From: Thermogymnomonas acidicola JCM 13583
GTDB lineage: Archaea > Thermoplasmatota > Thermoplasmata > Thermoplasmatales > Thermoplasmataceae
Assembly: GCF_001316105.1 (NCBI RefSeq)
Contig: NZ_BBCP01000009.1
Coordinates: 1 to 64,000 of the forward strand
Length of the DNA: 64,000 nucleotides
Direction: 5' to 3'
Part shown: positions 30,673 through 40,383 of the stretch, in pieces
Layout of the letters: each line of letters begins with the position of its first letter
Numbering within the stretch: position 1 is the first letter of the stretch
Notes under the pieces: generated by a model
What the model was told of the DNA's origin: nothing
What the model saw: only the letters and a program-made list of their open reading frames with translations
Database searches by the model: none
Program-made: the position numbers and the translations under genes

Positions 30673-31652
30673 ATGGAGAGCAAATACGACGTGATCGTGG
30701 TCGGTGGAGCTGCCGCTGGCCTCACGGCTGCCCTCTACATGGCAAGGCAGGGGGGGCTCAAGACCCTGGTGATAACCAAGGACATCGGAGGGCAGGCCCT
30801 CCTCACAACGGAGATACAGAACTACCCCGGCTTCAAGAGCATAGGCGGCTTCGAACTCATGTCCATCTTCCAGGAGCAGGCCAGCCTCTACGGCACAGAG
30901 TTCTTCTACGACGAGGTCGTCTCCGTCAGTGGCGAGGACAGGTTCACGGTTAAGACTACCACGGCGTCCTTCGAGCTGAGGCCCTTATACTGGCCTTCGG
31001 CAAGACACCCAGGGACCTGAACGTGCCGGGTGAGAGCGAGCTGAAGGGGGGGCGTGGAGTGTCCTACTGTGCTGTCTGTGATGGACCCCCCCTGTACAGG
31101 GGGAAGGAAGTGATACTCGTGGGCCACGGGGACCACGCGCTGCAGGCAGCCCTGTACCTCTCAGGCGTCGCTTCTGGCGTGACCGTGGTGCAGAGGCCGA
31201 ACACAGTGCGGGGGGCGACCCGGAGCTGCTCCAGGCCCTCAAGTCCAGGAACAATGTCCGCTTCAGGACAGGGTGCGAGGTCAGGAGCATAGAGGGTGAT
31301 GCCACAGTGAGGGGGGGTGTCACTGCAGTCTGCGGGGGGGAAGGAGGAGAGGATAGAGGGCGAGGCAGTCTTCGTGGAGATGGGGGGGTACGTCACCAGG
31401 AGCAAGTTCCTGGAGGGCTTCGTGGAAATGAATGATGAAGGCGAGATAATAGTGGACAGCCTCGGCCAGACGTCCAGGAAGGGTGTGTTTGCGGCAGGCG
31501 ACATAACGCAGATGCCGTACAAGCAGGTGGTCATATCCGCCGGACAGGGTGCCACGGCTGCACTGAGCGCATACAACTACCTCCAGAAGAAGCGCGGGAA
31601 GCACGCCTCTAATACTGACTGGAGGACCGTGGACATCAAGGTAACAGGCTAG
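30673..31652 (+). CDS. trxB: Thioredoxin reductase
   Basis: FAD flavoprotein that reduces thioredoxin, about 318 residues. VIVVGGAAAGLTAALYMARQ (FAD), the redox pair in SYCAVCDG, VILVGHGDHALQAALYLSG in place of the usual nucleotide site, and GVFAAGDIT (FAD). The second Rossmann loop GHGDHALQ lacks the usual GGGNSA pattern and NADPH-binding Arg residues. Thermoplasma TrxR is known to have atypical cofactor preference, so the same may hold here (inference). Frames join near 30988, at G7 31047-31053 and near 31211 and 31313. Operon with trxA. Confidence 0.93.
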
Positions 31653-31675
31653 TGGTTCTGGCCGGGTGCCTGGAC

Positions 31676-31698
31676 GGCCCCCCCATGGAGGGGGGGCC
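31676..31698. terminator. Terminator-like inverted repeat after trxB
   Basis: GGCCCCCCC, loop ATGGA, GGGGGGGCC: a perfect inverted repeat 24 bases after the trxB stop. No T tract follows, and run lengths may be inflated, but both arms would shrink alike. Confidence 0.4.
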
Positions 31699-31829
31699 TT
31701 CCCCCTGAATGCCCGGCCAATGGAGCGCCCATTCTCTTTCAGTCGGTGCACGGAGACTGGAGCTGTTATCCAGTTTCTTCATATCCCGCGGAGTGAAACA
31801 AATTAATTTGTGTTTCAATATAAAGCGGC

Positions 31830-33105
31830 ATGGAAAAGTTCGACGTTGTGGTGGTCGGCGCCGGGATAACTGGCCTCTCCTCGGCCTACCATATCAAGAG
31901 GGAGAACCCGGACATGAGGGTTGCACTTCTGGAGAGGAAGAGCACTTTCGCCCAGGGGGGGAACACAGGGAGGAGTGCGGCAGGCTTCAGGGACGTCTTC
32001 TCATCCGAGATGAACAGGAAGCTCGCCTCGTCCTCCATCTCCTTCTACAGGCACGTGCAGGAAGACCTGCACCACGACATAGGCATGAAGTTCACCGGCT
32101 ACCTCTTCCTACTCGGGAGCGGTGCCTTGGATTCTGGGTATACGAGGGAGGCAGCGGCAAAGAGCAGGTCAAGGTTTGTGGACAAGCATGAGATCGAGGA
32201 GATGGGGGGTTCAGACTCAGGCCTGAGAGGTCGGAGGCTGAGCTCATGGGCCTCTCGGACATTGAAGGTGGGCTCCTGGGCCTGAACTGCGGAATCATAG
32301 AGCCGGACAAGCTCTGCGGGTTCTACGACAGACAGATAAGGGAGATGGGTGTGGAGGCAATGTACGGGACTGAGGTGAAGAGGGTTGCCCTTGAACCGGT
32401 GAAGCCACTCAACTATCCCGGAGAGCCCTTCCTGTGGCAGGAAAAGACCGTGAGGAGCCTCCAGACGAGCTCCGGGGGAGGTCTCTGCGGACACCTACGT
32501 GCTCTGCACCGACGTCTGGACAACCGCACTCCTTGACCCAACAGGCATAGATAGCCATATTAGGCCAAAGAAGAGGCAGGTCTTCCAGGTCTCTGGCCCG
32601 GAGATCGGGAGGTTCGTGGAGCACCCCATGGTTGAAGGCGCTGACACTGTGCCCTTCGTCGTCCTGCCCAGCCACAGGGTGTACATGAGGCCGGAGCCCA
32701 GGAGCAGGTCACTGTGGATCTCTGTGGCTGACGAGTACGGCAGGGACTTTTCTTTCACAGAGGATCCGCAGCCAGAGCCTGAGTTTTATGAGAAGAGCGT
32801 TTTCCCCGTTGCACGCTCATACCTCCCCCCCATACTGTCATCGGCCCGCGTTACCTCAATGTGGGCTGGCCACTACGCCTACAACACCATCGACAGGACA
32901 CACTACATCTTCAGGGATCTGAACGTGATCGTGGCCACAGGCACCAGCGGAAGCGGCATCATGAAGGGGGACGCGGCGGGCAGGATCGTCTCTGCACTCC
33001 TTGGCGGGAAAGAGTTTGCGGAACTCTACAACGGAGAGAGGGTCAGGGTAAGTGACCTGGGGGGTGGAGGAGAGGCGTGTTCCGAGGGAGCATATGGTGA
33101 TTTGA
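31830..33105 (+). CDS. FAD-dependent amine/hydroxyacid oxidoreductase (DAO family)
   Basis: About 420 residues. VVVVGAGITGLSSAYHIKRE binds FAD; GRSAAGFRDVFSSEM, FTGYLFLLG, GIIEPDKLCGFY, PKKRQVFQV and NVIVATGTSGSGIMKGDAAG follow the sarcosine-oxidase/glycine-oxidase/D-amino-acid-oxidase layout. Frames join near 32205-32212, near 32476 (SSGEVSADTYVLCTD) and near 33058-33066, after which REHMVI and a stop at 33105 follow. Substrate unknown. Two AT-rich boxes lie within 40 bases upstream (AAATTAATTTGTG, AATATAAAG). Probably monocistronic. Confidence 0.85.
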
Positions 33106-33167
33106 TCCGTCAATAAGCGATGCAGACTTCAGCAAATTATTAATACAATGACAAACTCAGTCACTCA

Positions 33168-33317
33168 ATGAAGAGGGTGGAGATAGAGGACGAGACCTTT
33201 GAGTCCCTGATGGAGTACGGCATGGACGCCGAGACAGCCATAAGGATAGCGCTGAGGAGGAAAAGGGGGGGCACAGCCGGCCTTGAGGAGTACTTCGAGC
33301 ACGGCAACGCAGACTGA
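33168..33317 (+). CDS. Small 49-residue protein, possibly antitoxin-like
   Basis: MKRVEIEDETFESLMEYGMD followed by AETAIRIALRRKRGG and a short tail. The first strand plus two helices recalls ribbon-helix-helix or VapB/DUF-type small regulators (beta-strand VEIEDETFESL, then helices). The frame is intact with G7 in frame. AAATTATTAATAC lies about 20-35 bases upstream, giving good leaderless spacing. No toxin partner follows: the next gene is convergent. Confidence 0.55.
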   Translation: MKRVEIEDETFESLMEYGMDAETAIRIALRRKRGGTAGLEEYFEHGNAD

Positions 33318-33334
33318 GTGTGCACTGAAGGGAA

Positions 33335-33368
33335 GGGCCCCCCGGTCAGTTCACAGTTGCCGGGGGGG
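33335..33368. terminator. Inverted repeat between convergent genes
   Basis: A GCCCCCCGG arm at about 33336-33345 faces CCGGGGGGGC at 33360-33369 across a 14-base loop, spanning the stop of the minus-strand MFS gene and following the small plus-strand gene. Plausible bidirectional terminator; arm length uncertain. Confidence 0.35.
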
Positions 33369-34558
33369 CGCCATTATTTTTCCACCTGTTCTCGAGAATG
33401 CTGCCGCACATGACCAGTATGGCCGCTGCGGTGGAGACTGCGGTGGCATAGTAGAATGCATAGTATGGCTGCACGCTGAACAGCGTTCCCATCGCGAGGT
33501 TCGAGAGGAAGAGCCCAACGCTCCTCATGCCGGAGAGAGAGCCCATACCACGCCCAGTGCCAGATGCTGAGACTGCCCTCGAAATTATGGTGGGCTCGAG
33601 CGTCTCAACGAAACCGAGGGATACACCAAGGAGGGCAACGGCTGTGTAGACACCAGGCAGGCCTGCGCCGAAGACTATGGAGGCCGATATGCCCAGTGAT
33701 GAGATGCCCGCCAGGAGGTAACCTGGGAGGGAGAGGAGAAAGAGGTCCTTCCTGAGGCGGAACCTGCTCAGGGCAAAGCCCGTGAGTGATGAGGCTGCCA
33801 TCAGGATCGTGTAGGAGAGCACACCCAGTTCCTCGCTGCCTGAGATGCGCTCCGACACGATGATCGTGAAGCCCGCACTGTAGTAGCTGAACCCGAACAG
33901 TGCAGTGCCGGCAAGTACTGAAAAGAAGGCTGCGCGGCTCATCACGTATTTGCCCTGCGAGCCGGCCCCCCCTCTGCCTGTCTGCCGCTGTCCCTGACAG
34001 GCACCAGGAGGAGGGTCGATATGACAAGCGGTGGCACAGTGAAGAGGAAGATCTCATAGAGCGGCAGGCGGATGAGGAGCAGGAGTATTACCAGAACCGT
34101 TGCGATCATGCCTCCACCAACGTCGAGGGAGTGGAGGAAGGCGAAGGCCCTCGATCGGTCCTCTGGCCCAGCCGCCGAGGCCAGGAGTGCCCTCCTCGCA
34201 GGGGACCTGAAGTTCCTGGACCACCAGCCGGATGCAAATGTCGCCACTGCGCCGGGTACTGACCTGACAAGGCCTGTGAAAGAGAGAATGGGTATCAAGC
34301 TGTTCCCCCCCACAATAGCGACTCTCTTCCTGCCGAACCTGTCCGAGATCCTGCCACCTATGTAGGAGAAGAGTGAGCCCACACCGTAGTTGAGGGCCTC
34401 TGCGATCCCATAAACGAAAACGGGGGGGCGCCCAGGGCAACGGTTAGGTAGAGGGGGGGATACCCCCCCGCTATAACGGCCTGATAACCGAGGTCTGCAA
34501 AGAAGGCAGAGAACGATATCATTAGAACGTCCCTGCCCAGGCTACTCCTCTCCATCAT
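33346..34558 (-). CDS. MFS transporter
   Basis: Twelve-helix carrier of about 400 residues. [20 protein letters not shown] at the start, the loop 2-3 signature GGRISDRFGRKRVAIVG, helix SLIPILSFTGLVRSVPGAVA, and the second half SVLAGTALFGFSYYSAGFTI and GVSLGFVETLEPTII. Frames join near 34425-34460 (several G/C runs) and 33966-33971. Its ATG overlaps the stop of the upstream CoA-transferase gene (ATGA), so the two are one transcript and the carrier probably brings in the CoA-transferase substrate (inference). Confidence 0.85.
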
Positions 34559-35703
34559 TGCACTTCCTCCAGCAGCTCGTTATCCTGGCCCAGCAGGGGG
34601 GGAGGAGGGAGCCTAACAGTCCCGGGTGTCTTTGACATCCTGAACGGTGAGGATATAACGGGTACCCTGCCATAACCTGCGTCGATTTCACCAACACTTC
34701 TCTCGCCTTGACCTGCTCGTCATGCATTGCCTCTGAAACGTTGAGTACAGGGGGCAGCTGGTACAGACGCAGCCATGAGTGCTGACACCCAGTACTGCCT
34801 GTCCCTGGTGATAAAGACCCTTTCAAGCTCTGCCACAAGTTCCTCCCTGTGCCTCACCCTGTCAGGGTTTGTCCTGAACCTCTCATCCCTCTCAAGGTCT
34901 TCCCTCCCGATTGCCCTGCAGAACGATGACCACTGCTTCTCGCTTCCCACAGCAACTGCGATGTACCCGTCAGAGGCCCTGAAGACCTGGTAGGGTGCTA
35001 TGCTGGAGTGGGCAGAGCCATGCTTTTCCGGGTCCCTGCCTGTTGCGAAGTAGCTGAAGGCCTGGTGTGTCAGCACAGACATGTTGGCTTCGAGCATGGA
35101 CATGTCAATGTACTGGCCTTCCCCCCCTGTCCTGTCCCTGTGCCTGATTGCTGCCACTATGGCTATTGCAGCATGCAATCCAGAGACTATGTCCGCGATC
35201 GGAACGCCGAACTTGACCGGTGGCCTCTCGGGCTCACCTGTTATGCTCATCAGTCCGCTCATTGCCAATATCGTGAGGTCGAACCCCCCCGGCTGCTCCG
35301 CCCTGGGGGCCTGTCTGCCCGAAGCCGGAAATGCTGCAGTATATGATCCTTTCGTTCAGCTGCCTGACGCTCTCGTAGTCAAGGCCCAGTTTCCTCATAA
35401 CTCCCGGCTTGAAGTTCTCCACCACGACGTCGGACGATGCTATGAGCTTCCTTACCCTCTCCCTGTTCGATTCGTCCTTCAGGTCCACAGATATGCTCCT
35501 CTTGTTCCTGTTCACGCTCAGGAAGTAAGCGGACTGACCGGCTATATACGGGGGGGCGCCCAGGACCTGGTCACATCTCCCTGCGGAGGCTCGACCTTTA
35601 TTACCTCAGCACCTAGGTCACCCAGCATCATGGTGCAGTAGGGCCCCCCCGCCATGGCCACCGTGAAGTCTACCACCCTTATACCACCAAGTGAGGACTG
35701 CAC
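34555..35703 (-). CDS. Class III (CaiB/BaiF) CoA-transferase
   Basis: Moves CoA between acyl groups, about 380 residues. GTG 35703 ([20 protein letters not shown]), then [61 protein letters not shown] and [16 protein letters not shown]. Frames join at C/G runs near 35645, 35555, 35284 and 34755; the true C-terminus reads [16 protein letters not shown] and ends ELLEEVQ at 34555. The catalytic Asp usual in this family should lie in the [12 protein letters not shown] segment. Operon with the MFS gene; a second family member is at 38489. Confidence 0.88.
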
Positions 35704-35964
35704 TCGATCACCCCATCACCACTGAACCAGGGCACAGCGAAAGCAGGGTGTGCAGGCAGGGAGACAAAGGCCCTGAGGCCCAAACGGGGGGGGCCTGCAC
35801 TGGCCATTTACCGCAGGTCGACCATGACCACGTGCCGGATTCGCCTGCGGCCCCCCCACCCTTGCTCCGCATGTACCGCGTATCGGATGCCAGTGTTTAA
35901 CAGTGCTTTGACGATAAAAAAGTTCCTGTGTTCCGTGAAACCCAGGCCCTGGTACCGACAGGGA

Positions 35965-36189
35965 TCACTCATTCAGCATTTCCAGGTAGAAACAGTTGTC
36001 TGCCCTCACCAGCCTCACCCTGTAGCTTTCAGGTAACCCAGCGGGAGTGACGAGGAGCCTCGTTGAGGCCTCCTCTTCACCCTGGACTTCCACTGCACGG
36101 ATTTCCTCAGACCCGCACTTCGGCACATGAGGCGCCTCACAAACCAGCGTGCCCTGCACCTGGCACATTCGCTCACCATCATGGCTCAT
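35965..36189 (-). CDS. Small OB-fold-like partner of the thiolase-like protein
   Basis: 74 residues from ATG 36189, overlapping the end of the thiolase-like gene by 11 bases. MSHDGERMCQVQGTLVCEAP, IRAVEVQGEEEAST and YRVRLVRADNCFYLEML look like a beta-barrel. In archaea thiolases are often followed by a DUF35 gene; this one has the right place and a barrel-like pattern but no zinc-ribbon cysteine pairs. It could be a reduced DUF35 protein (inference). Confidence 0.5.
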   Translation of the reverse strand: MSHDGERMCQVQGTLVCEAPHVPKCGSEEIRAVEVQGEEEASTRLLVTPAGLPESYRVRLVRADNCFYLEMLNE

Positions 36190-37337
36190 CACCCAGCACC
36201 GTGACAGCCGCACTGTTCCCGAACCCGGACATGCTCAGGCAGAGGCCAGTCCTTGCGTCCTTGACCTGCCTACCACCGCATTCTTTCCTTATCTGAGAGA
36301 AGGCCTCCACGACCTGCGCCACGCCACTGGCACCTATCGGATGGCCCTTTGAATTGAGGCCCCCCCCGCTGGTGTTCACAGGCATGCTCCCCCCCCACCT
36401 CGGTCTCGCCCTCCAGCACCATCTTCCATGCCTCCCCCCCTGGCTCGCAGAGCCCCCCCAGGCTCTCCATCTGGACAAGTTCAAGCACAGTGGCCATGTC
36501 GTGGAGCTCTGCGAAATCCGGCTTGGATATTCCTGAGAGCCTCATTGCGTTCCTCCCGGCCCTCCTCACCGCTTCCAGGCCCATGAGGTCTCCCCCCCTC
36601 GCCGTGACGGATGCACTGTCGCTGGCCAGAGATACCGCCTTTATGTAAACTGGCCTGTCTGTGAAGCTCTCCGCATCCCCCCCGTCGCCCACCACCAGCA
36701 CCGATGCTGCCCCCCCGTCGCTTATGGGGCTGAACTCGTACTGCCTCAGTGGCTCCGCAACCACTGGGGACTGCATGACCTCCTCCAGTGTAACCTCCTT
36801 CTGTATGTGCGCATAAGGGTTGGCTGCACCGTTCCTATGGTTCTTCACTGAAACCTGTGCCAGGCTCTCCCTGCTGGCGCCGTACCGCCTCATGTATAGC
36901 TGGGCCAGCAGTGCGGCCAGCGATGGCAGGGACGGCCCCCCCTGCCGCCTCTCCTCCTCTGGCAGGAGTGACGCAATGACTGATGTCACGTGCCTTGTGT
37001 CCATGGTGGACATCTTCTCCAGGCCGGTAACAAGCACCGCCCGGGCCTGGCCTGACTTGATGAGCATGTCAGCGAGGAAGATTGCTGTGCCACCGCTGCC
37101 ACTGGTGTTGTCCACACGCAGGGAAGGGACGCCGTCAAGGCTCAGGTAGGTGGCGAGCAGCGTGTTGATGCCTGAAATTGAGTTGAATTCACCAGAGTAG
37201 GAGTTCGATACAAGGAGGAAATCGATATCACTCCTGTACTTCCTGAGTATAGGGAGGGCAGATTCGCCCCCCAGGGACAGGAGGTCCTCCTTCCTCTTCC
37301 CGAACCTGGTCATGCCGGATGCAACTATTGCCGACAT
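36179..37337 (-). CDS. Thiolase-like protein (SCP2/acetyl-CoA acetyltransferase-like)
   Basis: About 385 residues from ATG 37337 (MSAIVASGMTRFGKRK). Thiolase landmarks: RVDNTSGSGGTAIFLADML at the nucleophile site, LVTGLEKMSTMDTR, FSPISDGGAASVLVV, FAELHDMATVLELVQME, and NTSGGLNSKGHPIGASG with the catalytic His. The position normally held by the acylated Cys (ACASG) reads TSGSG, so Cys is replaced by Ser. Frames join near 36361-36367, 36390-36398 and 36436-36460. Followed by an overlapping OB-like gene. It may be a non-decarboxylating or non-catalytic thiolase relative. Confidence 0.82.
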
Positions 37338-37408
37338 CTCTGCGTCCTCATTCAATGATCTGCACTTACCTTATTCATTTTTTGCAGGCATGGTGCTAAT
37401 AGGTTAGA

Positions 37409-37423
37409 GTATTCTTTGAATAC
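37409..37423. promoter_or_regulatory. Perfect inverted repeat in divergent promoter region
   Basis: GTATTC-TTT-GAATAC lies in the short gap between the divergent thiolase-like and DRE-TIM genes, 22 bases before ATG 37445. It is a plausible operator for a dimeric regulator controlling both directions. Candidates encoded nearby include the Bat-like regulator at 39640. Confidence 0.5.
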
Positions 37424-37444
37424 GCGTTCACCGCTTTCACCATC

Positions 37445-38511
37445 ATGATTGTTGACGATACACTGAGGGAGGGCATGCAGGCCCCCCCTGGCCTTGCGTA
37501 CAGCAGGGAGGAGAGGTTAAGGCTGGCAGGCCTGATATCAAGAGCAGGGGTGCGGTCTGCAATAGTTGCCTACCCCCCCCTGCCCACCCCCCCTCTGAGG
37601 CCGAGTTCACTGAAAGGGTCGTTGAGATGCGGCTGTTCAGGGAGGTATTCGGCCTTGGGAGGACGACCGTTCAGGACGCAGAAACGGTATTCAGGACAGG
37701 CGCGGGCATCGCGATGCACCTGCCCTTCGACCTCGGCCACCTGGACAGGGCCATGGAGGCGGTGCGCTACGCCAGGTCCACAGGGCGGCCCGTTGCCGTT
37801 GCCGTGGTCAACGTGAGTGAGTGGAGCCTGGAGAGGATAGTCGAGATTTCGAAGCGCCTGGACTCGCTTGGTGTAGACATCATACAGCTTCCGGACACAC
37901 TCGGCCAGGCCACACCAGGCAGGATGAGGGAAGTGGTCTCTGCGGTTGCCTCCAGTGTCGGGGGGCCTCTGTGGAGGTGCACTGCCACAACGACAGGGGG
38001 CTTGCGGTTGCCAACACTCTGGCCGGCCTGGAGAGTGGCGCCCAGAGGGCTGACTGCACCATTATGGGCATAGGGGGGGAGAGGAACGGCATAGCGGATC
38101 TTGCAGCGGTCTCTGACTTCGCCACCAGGGCACTGGGCAGCGATGGCCTGGACATGGATGCCCTGGCAGAGGCCTACAGGTACCTTGCGTCCATACTGGT
38201 CAGCAAGGTAGGAGAGACGTTCCTCTTCGACAACCTGCCATTCTTCGGCGCAAATGCCAGAAGCACACTGCCGGCACCCACGCTGCCTTCAGTGGGGGGG
38301 TCTTCAGGCGTCGGAATTCAGCATCAACGTATATGCCGGAAGGGCAATGGTGGAGCAAATACTGGCATCGAGGGGCATCGGTGCGTCCGAGGCTGAGATA
38401 AGGGAGGTCCTGGCAAGGGTGAAGGACGAGTCTGCCAGGAGGGGGGGCGTGTGCCTGAAAGTGGATGATGTTGTAAGGATCGCGGGTGATGTCATTGGTA
38501 AGGGTCATTGA
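37445..38511 (+). CDS. DRE-TIM metallolyase family enzyme (homocitrate/isopropylmalate synthase or HMG-CoA lyase type)
   Basis: About 345 residues. [12 protein letters not shown] is the N-terminal DxTLREG metal/substrate motif; [19 protein letters not shown] has the HxHND metal site; [15 protein letters not shown] matches the GIGER(A)GN motif of the 2-isopropylmalate/homocitrate synthase branch. Frames join near 37485, at C-runs 37574-37592, near 37962, at G7 near 38076 and near 38263-38303; the tail [15 protein letters not shown] is in frame to 38511. No C-terminal LeuA regulatory domain. It overlaps the next CoA-transferase gene by 23 bases, so a lyase acting with CoA-transfer is likelier than an amino-acid synthase (inference). 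Confidence 0.8.
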
Positions 38512-39613
38512 GATAGGCCACATAGTCGCCGGGCCAACAGCAGGGCTCATATTCTCTGACCTGGGCTTTGAGGTCATAAAGGTGGAGAGGCCAGGCAGGG
38601 GGGGAGACATCGCAAGGGAGCTAGAGGGTTCCAGCGCAGGCACCTTCCCGTTCTTCAACAGGAACAAGAGGAGCGTGGAGATAGACCTGAGGCAGGCATC
38701 TGGTAGGGATGAGTTCCTGGAACTGGTGAGGGGGGGCTCCGATGTGGTGATCGACAACCTTGGGCCAGGTGCCATGGATGCCCTGGGACTAGGCTACAGG
38801 AAGCTCAGGGAGGTGAACCCCCGGATCATATACCTATCGATCAAGGGTTACGGCTCGGGCCCGTACGAGGCCAGGAAGTCGCTGGACTTCCCCCATAGAG
38901 GTACACAGCGGCCTCGCGTACATGACCGGCCTGAACGGTAGGCCGCTCCGTGTGGGCGCTTCGCTCGTTGACATGGGTGCAGCACTTTTCGGTGTGATAG
39001 GAGTCCTTGCAGCCCTCATGGAGAGGGAGAGGACTGGTGAGGGAAAGTTCGTTGAATCGGCACTCTTCGAGACGGCCATGTTCTTTGTGGGGGGGCAGCA
39101 CATCGCCACGTACCAGGTCACAGGAAGGGAAGTGCCACCGTTAAACGAGGTGGGATTTTCCTGGGGGGGCGTGTACGATTTCTTCAGGACATCGGACGGG
39201 GGGGTGGATGTCTTCGTGGCTGTGACCACCGACGAACAGTGGAAGGCATTCTGCAGGGAGGTAGCGCCGGAACTCGACAGGGAAGAATACAAGACAAACG
39301 CCATGAGGCACAGGCTAAGGGGGGGTGAGCTGATACCCAGGATCTCCGAGATAGTGGCATCAATGCCGTCCAGTGAACTGTCCTCAAGGCTGGCCAGGGC
39401 AAACGTCGGCTTTGCGGAGCTCAGGAGGCCCTGGGACCTGCTCGTTGACGAGCACGCGAGGTCAAAGATGGTCGAGGTGGAGTACGGGGGGGCAGGAGCA
39501 TCCTTGTCCCCCGGAATACCCATAGGCGGTTCCCGGCCAGGGAGGGCACCTGCCTGGGTGAGGGCAACGGCATGATGGGTGAGGGGGGGAAGAGCAGGGC
39601 TGGAAATGTTTAA
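38489..39613 (+). CDS. Class III (CaiB/BaiF) CoA-transferase, second copy
   Basis: About 370 residues. [85 protein letters not shown], then after a break near 38890 HSGLAYMTGLNGRPLRVGAS and GKFVESALFETAMFF. The raw frame stops at 39575, but the expected PALGEGNGMMGEG tail is reached in the next frame, ending at 39613. Less like the first copy (34555-35703) than a recent duplicate would be. Translationally coupled to the DRE-TIM enzyme. Confidence 0.86.
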
Positions 39614-39639
39614 TAGCAAATACACACTGATATCCTAAC

Positions 39640-40306
39640 ATGTATCTTCTGGACTTCACGGTCAGGAGCAGCTGCGGGCTATCCGCCGTTGCAACCAGGA
39701 CCGATGCCTCCCTGTTCATACTGGACGTCTTCCGCATGGAGCCGTCGGTGAACTCTGTTGCGGCCCTGACGCTCTCCAGGGATCTTGGGGGGGAGATAAG
39801 GAAGGCCCTGTCCAGCGACTTCACGAAGTTCAGGATAGAGGCAGACAGAAAGGCCACCCTGATAACCGGCAGGAAAAAGGGCCACGGTGTCATGGATGCC
39901 ATAATACTGGGCGGGGGGGGCACACTGGTGTTCCCGGTCATCGCCACAGGCGGAACCGAGAGGTTCAGGGTAATAGTCAGTTCCAGGGGGGGGACGCAGA
40001 AGGCATAATGTCAAGCGTTGAGAGGCTGAATGACATAGAGGCATACACGTACCAGAGGTGCAGTGCGCACGAAGCTCTCGAACTCATGACACTCAGGGGG
40101 GGCTTCACCCTTACGCCCTCGGCCTCACCGAGACGGAGTGGAGGATTATGAAGAGCGCTTACCTGCACGGATTCTACAGCTGGCCAAGGGAACTGGACGC
40201 TGACAGCATAGGCTCCATGTTCAACATATCAAAGGTGACCGCACTCTACCACCTGAGGAGGGCGGAGGGCAAGATCGTTAGGGCCATTGTGGAAAGGTTC
40301 ACCTGA
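39640..40306 (+). CDS. Bacterio-opsin-activator-like HTH regulator
   Basis: About 220 residues. The N-terminal ~120 form a beta-rich sensor-like domain (LLDFTVRSSCGLSAVA, RKATLITGRKKGHGVMD). The C-terminal part has the HTH_10 pattern LTETEWRIMKSAYLHGFYSW, PRELDADSIGSMFNISKVTA and LYHLRRAEGKIVRAIVERF. Frames join at the G7 run near 39987-39993 (VSSRGTQKAIMSSVERLND) and at 40098-40103. TTTAATAGCAAATAC lies about 20-30 bases upstream. Placed between the CoA-transferase and two MFS genes; a likely local regulator. Confidence 0.85.
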
Positions 40307-40383
40307 ATACGATACTGCAAGGACATTTTCTTTTTAATTAGTTATAATGTCCAATTATATACACCCACCACCTACAACCATGG

